A DNA stretch of 50,610 nt from Pseudoalteromonas luteoviolacea NCIMB 1942 (lineage in GTDB: Bacteria; Pseudomonadota; Gammaproteobacteria; Enterobacterales; Alteromonadaceae), in contig NZ_AUXT01000179.1 in NCBI RefSeq assembly GCF_001625595.1, positions 1-50,610 on the forward strand. Reading direction: 5' to 3'. The notes beneath the pieces were generated by a model. It saw nothing but the letters and a program-made list of their open reading frames with translations. It did no database searches and was not told the DNA's origin. The position numbers and the translations under genes were made by a program. Within the stretch, counting starts at the first letter, position 1; each line of letters starts with the position of its first letter. Positions 44,135 to 50,610 of the stretch are shown in pieces.

Positions 44135-44614
44135 TTGGCTATTCTGACTCGTGCAGGGCGAACATTGTTTGCTCAATCTATTGCACAAACCCCTATATAT
44201 TTGGCTTGGGGACGCGGTGAAACACCATGGCAATCTCCTCCAGCTGAACCCATCATTGCAACTGAGCTAGCTGCGCCTATTGGCTATCGAAAGGCTAAGA
44301 AAGTTGCTTTTTGTAATCCGGATGATCAAGGCGATATTCATATTCAAGGCGGGCGTTTCAGCCTATCTGAACAGCCGACTCAACATCTTTACTGCGAATT
44401 TACTTTCGATTTTGCAGACGGTGTAGGAGAGACGGTTCGAGAGTTAGGCTTGATGTCTGGAACACAACAACTCCCAGAGCTACCTACTGGATTGTCTTAT
44501 TTGTTGCCCGAACAAGTGGCATCTACTGGTACTTTATTATTACTTGAGCACCGTGCACCACTCGTGAGAGAAGAGGGTGTGAGAGAGAGCTTTGAATTTG
44601 TCGTGAGTTTTTAG
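44135..44614 (+). CDS. Tail-associated hypothetical protein, module 3
   Basis: A 159-residue protein starting at TTG 44135 with AAGGAAA upstream. It begins MAILTRAGRTLFAQSIAQTP and contains LAWGRGETPWQSPPAE, EFTFDFADGVGETVRELGLM and LLLLEHRAPLVREEGVRESF. The REIG-type phrase (TVRELGLM) recalls the VREVGFY part of the fibre anchors at 32673 and 38090. It stands in the same relative place, so it may be this module's anchor or attachment protein. No firm family. Confidence 0.6.
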   Translation: MAILTRAGRTLFAQSIAQTPIYLAWGRGETPWQSPPAEPIIATELAAPIGYRKAKKVAFCNPDDQGDIHIQGGRFSLSEQPTQHLYCEFTFDFADGVGETVRELGLMSGTQQLPELPTGLSYLLPEQVASTGTLLLLEHRAPLVREEGVRESFEFVVSF

Positions 44615-44623
44615 AGGTTTTTT

Positions 44624-46588
44624 ATGCTTGACGATTATTATGAAAAATTTCATGCGGATTCCGGCTACGAACGACTGCTGTTCAGAGCTGGAAAAGGTCT
44701 GCAAAGTAGAGAGTTAAACGATCTACAATCTCAAGTCGGCCATCACCTTAAAGGTGTAGCAGATGTTTTGCTCAAAGATGGTGACTTAGTTAAAGGCGGT
44801 GAGCTGGTTGTTGATACCGATTCTGCGAGTGCACTGATCACAGAAGGTGATGTATACATGGCTGGTCAGGTACGCCCAGTACCGAGTGGTGTTGTGCCCA
44901 TTGATATGTCTGCGACTATTGACGTGGGTGTATGGTTGACTCACAAAGTGATCACCGAAGAGCAAGACCCTAGTTTGCGAGATCCCGCTGTCGATGCGAT
45001 TAATTTTGACGAGCCCGGCGCTGCGCGTTTGCGGCAAATCTGTCAATGGGGTTTGCTGAGTGATGCACTAGGCCCTGACGAAGCATTTTATCCTGTCCAT
45101 CGTATCGAGCAAGGTACTTTAATAATTAAGCAGCCGCCGCCTCAGCTAGATGCTGTGACTCAGGCTTTAGCTCGATATGACCGTGAAGCCAATGGTGGCA
45201 GTTATGTTGTACAGGGCATGACGTTAAGTTATCGAGGTGCTGAACAAGGTATACAAAGTTTCAGCCTTGAAGAAGGTAAAGCACATATAGAGGGTTATGA
45301 AGTCGCCTTTGCAACCTCTCGAACCACCGAATTTGACTGTGACCCAGACATAGGTGAAGTAAAAGAAGAGCCAAAAACTTTTCAAGCCGATGATCAGGGT
45401 ATGATGCGTATGGATACGGACTTCTTTCCAGTGAAGTCCATTGATGAAGTCAATGTTACTGTTGAAAAAGTGACACAACTGACGCGCGGGCAGCTGGCAG
45501 GTGGTGAAGACTTGCTGCCTGATGAATCTGTGTTAGAAATCCTAAGTATTAAACAAGGGGATACAGTTTATACCCAAGGGGCCGACTTTATATTTTTGCG
45601 TAACCACATCAGCTGGCAGTTAAGCGGTCAAGAGCCAGCAGGAGGCAGTTTATACGAGGTGACATATCGCTATCGAAAACAGCTGACCGTTGATTTCGAT
45701 GAGTATGGTTTTAGTCTCGATAAGCAGTTAGCCGATGGCGGCCATATAGTCGACAATACACTTGTGACGATTGATTACCAGTGGTATCGACCTAGGATCG
45801 ATTTGATAGTGCTTGATAGGTTTGGTCAAATTAAACGGATCAAAGGTCAAGCCGCGCATCAGTTTCCCATCGCACCAAAAGCGCCTGCGCATCACTTAGC
45901 GCTCGCACAAGTCACACAATCTTGGCTTTCTAGCGAAGCTCCACATATTGAAAATTTGGCGGTAAGAGCTGTCTCAATGTCGCAGCTTGAGCACATGCAA
46001 AATCAAATTGGCGACCTCTATCAACTGCTTGCCGTTGAACGTTTACGTAATGATGCTAATAGCCAAGACCCAGCAAGTAAATATGGCGTTTTTGTCGATC
46101 CATTTATTGATGACGACATGCGTGACGCGGGTATTGAGCAGACAGCGGCTGTTGTAGATGGCGAATTGGTGCTGCCTTTGGAAGCCGATATTCACCAGTT
46201 GCAAGTTCCAAATGGCAGAGCTTTAACATTGCCATATGAGCTTGAAGATATACTGGAACAGCCAAAGCAAACAGGCAGCATGAAAATCAATCCATATATG
46301 GCTTTTGAGCCAATTCCGGCGGACGTTCGTCTAACGCCAAGTGTCGATCATTGGACACAGACACATACCAACGTTGCAAGCTCAATCACGAGAAGGTTCT
46401 GGGGCGGGCGAGGCATTAGGGTCCGCACGCAAACTGTCAGTACAACCCAAGTGATCAGCAGTTCTGTACGTCGAGCGGAATTCTTAAGAAGACGCTGGGT
46501 TAGTTTTTCTCTGTCAGGGTTTGGCGGGGGCGAAGCGCTAGAGCAACTCACATTTGATGGCATAACAGTTATACCGGAGGGACAATGA
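44624..46588 (+). CDS. DUF4815-domain baseplate/tail protein, module 3
   Basis: A 654-residue protein. The N-terminus (YYEKFHADSGYERLLFRAGK then GLQSRELNDLQSQVGHHLKG) is typical of DUF4815, found in large tail or baseplate proteins of myophages. The rest shows repeated beta units (YRYRKQLTVDFDEYGF, VTIDYQWYRPRIDLIVLDRFGQI) and ends SFSLSGFGGGEALEQLTFDG. The stop overlaps the next ATG by ATGA. In phage relatives the DUF4815 protein is often larger; here it may be split with the next gene. Confidence 0.8.
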   Translation: MLDDYYEKFHADSGYERLLFRAGKGLQSRELNDLQSQVGHHLKGVADVLLKDGDLVKGGELVVDTDSASALITEGDVYMAGQVRPVPSGVVPIDMSATIDVGVWLTHKVITEEQDPSLRDPAVDAINFDEPGAARLRQICQWGLLSDALGPDEAFYPVHRIEQGTLIIKQPPPQLDAVTQALARYDREANGGSYVVQGMTLSYRGAEQGIQSFSLEEGKAHIEGYEVAFATSRTTEFDCDPDIGEVKEEPKTFQADDQGMMRMDTDFFPVKSIDEVNVTVEKVTQLTRGQLAGGEDLLPDESVLEILSIKQGDTVYTQGADFIFLRNHISWQLSGQEPAGGSLYEVTYRYRKQLTVDFDEYGFSLDKQLADGGHIVDNTLVTIDYQWYRPRIDLIVLDRFGQIKRIKGQAAHQFPIAPKAPAHHLALAQVTQSWLSSEAPHIENLAVRAVSMSQLEHMQNQIGDLYQLLAVERLRNDANSQDPASKYGVFVDPFIDDDMRDAGIEQTAAVVDGELVLPLEADIHQLQVPNGRALTLPYELEDILEQPKQTGSMKINPYMAFEPIPADVRLTPSVDHWTQTHTNVASSITRRFWGGRGIRVRTQTVSTTQVISSSVRRAEFLRRRWVSFSLSGFGGGEALEQLTFDGITVIPEGQ

Positions 46589-47772
46589 CCATAAAAGCCG
46601 ATGCTCAAGGCCGATTATCTGGCCGATTTTATATCCCTAGTAATGTGCCTGTGGGCAGTAAGTCTGTTCGCTTTACTGGTGCACAAGGCTCAAGAGGGGA
46701 GGCCACTTATACAGGTAGTGGCACAATCCGTACGCAAACAGTACGTCGCGTGAATAACGTATTGCAGTGGCGTTTTGACCCACTTGCACAAACTTTTACA
46801 TTACCAGAGTTACGCTTTATTGCGGGTGTGGAACTATGGTTTAAGAAAATTGGTGAGAAAGCAGTTCGAGTTCAGATCCGAGAAACTAACCTCGGTTTGC
46901 CAAACGATACTGTAATCGCAGAAACATCCTTGCCTGTCACTCAATTACAAGCCAGTGGGCCGACTTTGTTTGAGTTTGCGCCAGTATCACTCAATGCGGG
47001 TCAGGAATATGCAATTGTGGTGTTAAGCGATGATGCGACGCACGAAGTAGCGATTGCGGAACTTGGTAAGTTTGACCGCAGTAGTGGTTGGGTAACAAGT
47101 CAGCCGTATCAGGTTGGTGTGTTGCTGTCTTCGAGTAATGCGTCTACTTGGACACCACATCAAAATCGAGATTTGAGTTTTCGTTTGAAAGCAGCGCGAT
47201 TTACTAGCACTGAGAGCAGTGTTGAGCTGGGTGAAATTGACTTGGCGGAACACAGCGATCTACTTGCAATGGCTGTGATTGAACGACCGAGCAGTGAAAC
47301 ACAGTTGCACTTTGAATTTAGCGGTGCGCAAAGTGGGGAGTTTAATTTGCAAGAGTCCCAGGCATTGCGTTTACCAAATATGCTCAATGAGACTTTAAAA
47401 GTGCGCGCTAAATTAGCAGGTACTGCCACGCAGTCACCGGTGCTGTTCGATAGCGTTCAAGCTGCTTTGGGCAAAGTTAGTAATGACGCAGATTATGTTA
47501 CACGAGCAATCCCTTGCCGCTTAGGTGGTAGTTTAAAGGTGAGTTTTGAAGCTCAGCTACCAGGTACCGCAAAAGTAGAAGCGTTTATTGAACAGCAAGG
47601 TCAGTGGTTAAATATCCCTTTGCAAACGACTCAACCAGAAGGGGATGGCTGGTTATTGTGTAACTATGAATATTCGAACTTAGCCGATGCTCAATCTCGT
47701 GTGAAACTAATACTTTCTGGTACTCATGTAGATAGACCAAGAGTGCGTTCACTTCGTGCATTCTCTGTATAA
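46585..47772 (+). CDS. Tail protein continuing the DUF4815 product
   Basis: A 395-residue beta-rich protein that overlaps the DUF4815 stop. It begins GRLSGRFYIPSNVPVGSKSV then VNNVLQWRFDPLAQTFTLPE, a section often found inside large DUF4815-type phage proteins. Later parts (about 60-180) look like a jelly-roll, with VQIRETNLGLPNDTVIAETS. The tight ATGA overlap supports translation coupling and a shared complex. Confidence 0.7.
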   Translation: MTIKADAQGRLSGRFYIPSNVPVGSKSVRFTGAQGSRGEATYTGSGTIRTQTVRRVNNVLQWRFDPLAQTFTLPELRFIAGVELWFKKIGEKAVRVQIRETNLGLPNDTVIAETSLPVTQLQASGPTLFEFAPVSLNAGQEYAIVVLSDDATHEVAIAELGKFDRSSGWVTSQPYQVGVLLSSSNASTWTPHQNRDLSFRLKAARFTSTESSVELGEIDLAEHSDLLAMAVIERPSSETQLHFEFSGAQSGEFNLQESQALRLPNMLNETLKVRAKLAGTATQSPVLFDSVQAALGKVSNDADYVTRAIPCRLGGSLKVSFEAQLPGTAKVEAFIEQQGQWLNIPLQTTQPEGDGWLLCNYEYSNLADAQSRVKLILSGTHVDRPRVRSLRAFSV

Positions 47773-47781
47773 GGGGTTGCT

Positions 47782-48000
47782 ATGATTGAAGATAAAACCC
47801 CTTTTTATTCTCTGCCCTTACCCCACCCAGACAATTTACTACAACAGGATGTACTACGCATAAAGTACGCGCTTACCGGCGTGGACAGACTCATGTACAT
47901 GCAAACCAATCTTCGTCGTCAGCAAGATGAGCTGTTGAACGAAAAACTTAGACGAGTAAAGCTAAACCAGCTACTCGGCGAACCACTATTAACAATATAA
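47782..48000 (+). CDS. Small helical adaptor preceding the module 3 fibre
   Basis: A 72-residue protein: YSLPLPHPDNLLQQDVLRIKYALTGVD, then charged helix (QTNLRRQQDELLNEKLRRVKL). The LPLPHPxNxLxxDVxRI pattern is often seen in short proteins before phage fibre genes, so it may attach the fibre to the baseplate. It lies 9 bp after the preceding gene and before the fibre at 48010. Confidence 0.65.
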   Translation: MIEDKTPFYSLPLPHPDNLLQQDVLRIKYALTGVDRLMYMQTNLRRQQDELLNEKLRRVKLNQLLGEPLLTI

Positions 48001-48009
48001 GAGGACATT

Positions 48010-49491
48010 ATGGCGAGTATACAAAATGCCGTGCAAGTCATGGTAGATAAGCTAGTTGCTGATATGCAGGGCAACCAGCCTTTAACCGCTGAAGAACAAG
48101 CGTTAGTAAGCAATGCGATTACTAAATTAACTGACAATGCAAAACTGGAACAAGCTGTTGTTGCGGTTGCTGAGTCACATATTAATGATGCGACTGGCGC
48201 ACTTCAGCAGGTCTCGCAATCTACGGGTGCCGCATTACAAACGGCGACAGAGTCTTTGACTCAAACGAGCACAGATCTTGGTAATAAGTCAGACAAACTT
48301 GATCTACTCGACGCGATGGCACCAAACCTAAACCGAGTGGAGTCTTTGCAGACAACGAATAACTCTTTGCAAGTTAGACCTTTGATGCCAATGACGCCTA
48401 TTGACATTGCTAGCACGTCATCGAATAACCGCAGGTCAACACCTGTATTTGCTGTGTATGACAGTAATGGTGAGACCCACGTTGTTCGACCTGGGTTTAC
48501 ACATAATGCAAACACCGAGCAATGTCGTTTAGAGTTCTTAAAATTAAGCGCAAATGGTGCAGAAAAAACCACTACGCATACGAGCTTTATCTACACAAAT
48601 GCGTTTGAGCAAAATCCAGCTAGTAAAATTTATTACTACGGCACCAGTGCTTATGTACCTTTGGCAAGTAAAAATAACTCTGCAGATATTCAATATGAGA
48701 TTGTTTATAGTACACAAGACTCACAGACTACGGCTGTAGCTAACTATGGTGGGGTGTTCTGTAAGTCGTCTGGTTTTACTTCAATTACTAAACCTAAGCT
48801 GGACTTAAATGCAACGGATCAGTTTGGGGTGAGTACTTTAACAAGCCACAAATATAATGAAGTGGGTGTTTTATATGATAATACTAAGCATTGCCTGGTT
48901 ATGGTGGATGAAGGCACATCTGTGTTAGTAGAGAAGTACCGTGACGGTAATATTGTAACAAATACGGCCATCGCCAATGCTGAAGAGCTTCAAGCCTATG
49001 TGGACGCAGGCGACTTCACGGTTATTAAGTTCATCTATCATAATATCCAATGGCCATATGGTATCAATAGTTATAATCACTCTGAAACAACGGTATCGGG
49101 CTACGGCACAAGCTACTACGGTTTCTTCGGTCGCTATAACGGTGTCACCAAAATGGGTGAACACAAATACAGTGTGCACTATCGATTTACACAAGCTAAA
49201 CGTTTAGAACCGATCAACTACTTCTTTAGTAATAGCTCAGGCCACTATAAGGCCCCGAATGCAAACGGGACATACTCTCCGGATTCAGAGGTAAGAGTGG
49301 TGCTTGAAACCTTTGATGGCGAATTACTCGGCATGTATTCATATCAAGCGAGAGCATACAATGCTGGCTATGACTGCGGTGTATTAGGCAGTGCGATTAG
49401 CTGTATTAACCCTTACTCAGGTGCCGGCATTCTTAACGAGCACTATACCTATAACCAATATGGCCTTGGCCGTACTTGTCGCGCATTTTAA
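48010..49491 (+). CDS. Tail-fibre protein, module 3
   Basis: A 493-residue protein with a coiled-coil and Ala/Thr-rich N-terminus (residues 1-110: VVAVAESHINDATGALQQVS, QTATESLTQTSTDLGNKSD) and a Gly/Tyr/Asn-rich beta head. The head ends SGAGILNEHYTYNQYGLGRT, a plausible trimeric tip. The stalk-head layout is the same as in the other fibre proteins, but with no sequence similarity noted. GAGGAC precedes the ATG. Likely the receptor-binding fibre of module 3. Confidence 0.78.
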   Translation: MASIQNAVQVMVDKLVADMQGNQPLTAEEQALVSNAITKLTDNAKLEQAVVAVAESHINDATGALQQVSQSTGAALQTATESLTQTSTDLGNKSDKLDLLDAMAPNLNRVESLQTTNNSLQVRPLMPMTPIDIASTSSNNRRSTPVFAVYDSNGETHVVRPGFTHNANTEQCRLEFLKLSANGAEKTTTHTSFIYTNAFEQNPASKIYYYGTSAYVPLASKNNSADIQYEIVYSTQDSQTTAVANYGGVFCKSSGFTSITKPKLDLNATDQFGVSTLTSHKYNEVGVLYDNTKHCLVMVDEGTSVLVEKYRDGNIVTNTAIANAEELQAYVDAGDFTVIKFIYHNIQWPYGINSYNHSETTVSGYGTSYYGFFGRYNGVTKMGEHKYSVHYRFTQAKRLEPINYFFSNSSGHYKAPNANGTYSPDSEVRVVLETFDGELLGMYSYQARAYNAGYDCGVLGSAISCINPYSGAGILNEHYTYNQYGLGRTCRAF

Positions 49492-49500
49492 GGAGAAATT

Positions 49501-49938
49501 ATGAGTTGTGAATATTTTGCCGATAAAGGCATGAAGATAGACGGTAACTATTGGTTAGTGAACCCTCAAACGGGCGTTGCCTGGAACGATACGACAGTGG
49601 CTGATTTTAAACAAACCTATGAAGCTCAGCAGATTTTGCTGGAAGAGGAAAGATTTGCGGCATCAAAAGCCGATAAATTTCAAGAGATTAAAGAAGCGGT
49701 GTTTAACAAACTAGGTAACGAGCAATGGCGTGTGCAAAAAGCACAAGAGCACATGCTTATTGCTGAACTATCTGGTGATCAAGCTGCGCTAGGACTGAGC
49801 AAGTCTCAATTGCAAGAGCTACTAGCCAATCGCGAACAGTTGCGAAAGGCAAGTGATGAGGCTGAGCTAACTATTGCTGAGTTTACAACACAGGCTGAGT
49901 TGGACGCTTTTGAGTTTGATGTAAAAATTTCATTGTAA
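49501..49938 (+). CDS. Fibre chaperone-like helical protein, module 3
   Basis: A 145-residue protein beginning MSCEYFADKGMKIDGNYWLV and then mainly helical (TYEAQQILLEEERFAASKAD, FQEIKEAVFNKLGNEQWRVQ). It lies 9 bp after the fibre gene, the place taken by DUF4376 and AKQAWL proteins in the other modules, and is similar in size to tail-fibre assembly proteins. I do not recognise a family. AAGGAG precedes the ATG. It is the last gene of the locus in this window. Confidence 0.7.
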   Translation: MSCEYFADKGMKIDGNYWLVNPQTGVAWNDTTVADFKQTYEAQQILLEEERFAASKADKFQEIKEAVFNKLGNEQWRVQKAQEHMLIAELSGDQAALGLSKSQLQELLANREQLRKASDEAELTIAEFTTQAELDAFEFDVKISL

Positions 49939-49951
49939 AACCTGCACCGTG

Positions 49952-49977
49952 ACCCGTTTTATTCCCAATAAACGGGT
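49952..49977 (+). terminator. Hairpin after the last fibre-locus gene
   Basis: ACCCGTTT/AAACGGGT 8-bp stem with a 10-nt loop, 14 bp after the stop. There is no T run after it, so it may be a processing or weak termination hairpin. Confidence 0.5.
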
Positions 49978-50026
49978 TAGTATCAAGATTGCTTGAGAAA
50001 GCAACAGAACTGTTATTCCACAACCA

Positions 50027-50061
50027 AAACCCGCTTGGCCATACCAAGTGGGTTTATTTTA
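50027..50061 (+). terminator. Strong terminator before the repeats
   Basis: AAACCCGCTTGG/CCAAGTGGGTTT stem (one mismatch-free 12-bp pair set allowing G-T) with loop CCATA, followed by ATTTTATT. It probably ends the module 3 transcript. Confidence 0.85.
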
Positions 50062-50095
50062 TTGAGTTTTAGAGTTTTAAACCATTGTTGCAAAT

Positions 50096-50111
50096 AGGTC
50101 AGGAATGACCT
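50096..50111. promoter_or_regulatory. Inverted-repeat operator-like site in repeat unit 1
   Basis: AGGTCA-GGAA-TGACCT, a perfect 6-bp dyad with a 4-nt spacer. Units 2 and 3 keep a 5-bp version (GGTCA/TGACC) at 50257-50270 and 50418-50431. The dyad adjoins the GACCTGTTTTAA box, so a dimeric regulator bound here could control the promoter-like core. Confidence 0.5.
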
Positions 50112-50183
50112 GTTTTAAAGCCTTAAAATCAGTAAAATATACCTAAGCTTGAGAAAAGCAAAACACCTAATCAAAGTTGATTT

Positions 50184-50228
50184 AAAAGCCATGTTGTTAT
50201 TGAAATATAAGCGAATGTGGCTTTTTTA
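50184..50228. terminator. Nested hairpin in repeat unit 1
   Basis: AAAAGCCA/TGGCTTTT outer stem with an inner TTAT/ATAA pairing, followed by a T run; part of a larger foldable unit that also includes AATCAA/TTGATT at 50169-50182. Confidence 0.7.
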
Positions 50229-50343
50229 TTTGGGGTGTTTATCACTGATTTAAGGCGGTCAGGAATGACCTGTTTTAAAGCCTTAAAATCTGTAAAATAC
50301 ACCTAAGCTTGAGAAAAGCTGAACACCCAATCAAAGTTAATTA

Positions 50344-50388
50344 AAAAGCCACGTTGCTTATGGAAATATAAGCGGTTGTGGCTTTTTT
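50344..50388. terminator. Nested hairpin in repeat unit 2
   Basis: AAAAGCCAC/GTGGCTTTT outer stem with an inner GCTTAT/ATAAGC stem (50356-50361 with 50368-50373), then a T run. Confidence 0.75.
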
Positions 50389-50504
50389 ATTTGAGGTGTT
50401 TATCACTGATTTAAGGCGGTCAGGAATGACCTGTTTTAAAGTCTTAAAATCAGTAAAATACACCTAAGCTTGAGAAAAGCTGAACACCCAATCAAAGTTA
50501 ATTT

Positions 50505-50549
50505 AAAGGTCATGTTGCTTATGGAAGTATAAGCGGTTGTGGCTTTTTT
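50505..50549. terminator. Nested hairpin in repeat unit 3
   Basis: The outer stem AAAGGTCAT/GTGGCTTT remains paired through G-T wobbles despite two substitutions on its left arm; the inner GCTTAT/ATAAGC stem is intact. Confidence 0.7.
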
Positions 50550-50610
50550 ATTTGAGGTGTTTATCACTGATTTAAGGCGGTCAGGAATCCAGGGCGAGAG
50601 CGTGAACATT

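Larger units (their letters stand above)
50096..50588 (+). repeat. Tandem ~161-bp repeat array, three copies plus a fragment
   Basis: Units begin with the GGTCAGGAATGACC dyad at 50097, 50257 and 50418, with a fourth fragment starting at 50579 that breaks off after GGAAT. Periods are 160, 161 and 161 bp. Each full unit contains GACCTGTTTTAA, TAAAAT, an AAGCTTGAGAAAAGC stretch, AATCAAAGTT, a terminator-like hairpin and TTTATCACTGATTTAAGGC. Differences between units are scattered single bases, several of which keep the hairpin paired through G-T wobbles. No coding frame persists through the units. Confidence 0.93.
49939..50610. other. Right-end non-coding region of the locus
   Basis: A 672-bp stretch with no supported gene. 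It contains two inverted-repeat terminators and then the tandem 161-bp repeats. The last 22 bases (50589-50610) do not match the repeat and so begin a new, unidentified sequence. Confidence 0.7.

Noticed and set aside
28995..49938. Complete prophage
   Set aside because: No terminase, portal, capsid, tape measure, sheath, tube or replication genes can be found in any frame; only regulators, lysis, baseplate and fibre genes are present.
28691..50588. Flanking related sequences as attL/attR of an integrated prophage
   Set aside because: The copies are imperfect, the right copy is a tandem array, and no integrase, excisionase or head genes exist; shared promoter elements explain them better.
50096..50588. 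CRISPR array
   Set aside because: The 160-161 bp units are nearly identical along their whole length, with no short repeat-unique spacer alternation and no cas genes.

Overview
The window looks like a chromosome segment of a marine gammaproteobacterium, most likely Pseudoalteromonas or a close Alteromonadales relative. The basis is gene content: the flagellar accessory set FlgO/FlgP/FlgT with FlgN-FlgM-FlgA-CheV-CheR, a YgiB/YgiC/DUF350 cluster, EttA and an lgt...thyA neighbourhood. The species call is inference; no rRNA is present.

Layout. 1-534 is the 5' part of a secreted Cys-rich protein on the minus strand, followed by about 740 bp of AT-rich non-coding DNA. 1278-10464 holds a TauE/SafE exporter, lgt, a copper/silver resistance block (CopL-like peptide, DUF411 protein, a 51-codon orphan frame, CusB with fused CusF domains, CusA), a minus-strand 64-residue RiPP-like precursor, and thyA. 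lgt and thyA are usually neighbours, so the copper block and the RiPP gene look inserted between them. 10697-16319 is a lipoprotein plus a chaperone-usher-like operon with two DUF4402 pilin-like subunits. 16438-23984 is motility: three tandem FlgO-like lipoproteins, tRNA-Arg(CCT), flgT, flgP, flgN, flgM, flgA, cheV, cheR. The flgB-L structural genes do not follow cheR here. 24033-28423 is housekeeping: YgiC-like ATP-grasp enzyme, DUF1190, DUF350, PilZ, ettA.

28691-50610 is the unusual part: a 21 kb plus-strand, phage-tail-derived locus. It opens with an XRE-type regulator and an antiterminator/sigma-like regulator, then an endolysin, a 3-TM holin and a membrane/coiled-coil protein. Three successive modules follow. 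Each starts with a P2 gpJ-like baseplate protein and a gpI-like protein, then fibre genes: module 1 at 30797-36166, module 2 at 36239-42171, module 3 at 42265-49938 (module 3 includes a DUF4815 protein). No capsid, portal, terminase, integrase, sheath, tube, tape-measure or spike gene is visible. The locus therefore looks like a self-regulated, lysis-equipped arsenal of alternative baseplate/fibre sets, serving a tailocin or contractile particle whose core genes lie beyond the right edge or elsewhere. Hairpin terminators separate the fibre units of modules 1 and 2.

The locus ends in three and a fraction tandem copies of a roughly 161-bp unit (50096-50588). Each unit has a GGTCA/TGACC dyad, a promoter-like core and a nested terminator-like hairpin. 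The promoter-like core matches, in the same spacing, a site upstream of the regulators (28691-28741), suggesting a shared control element.
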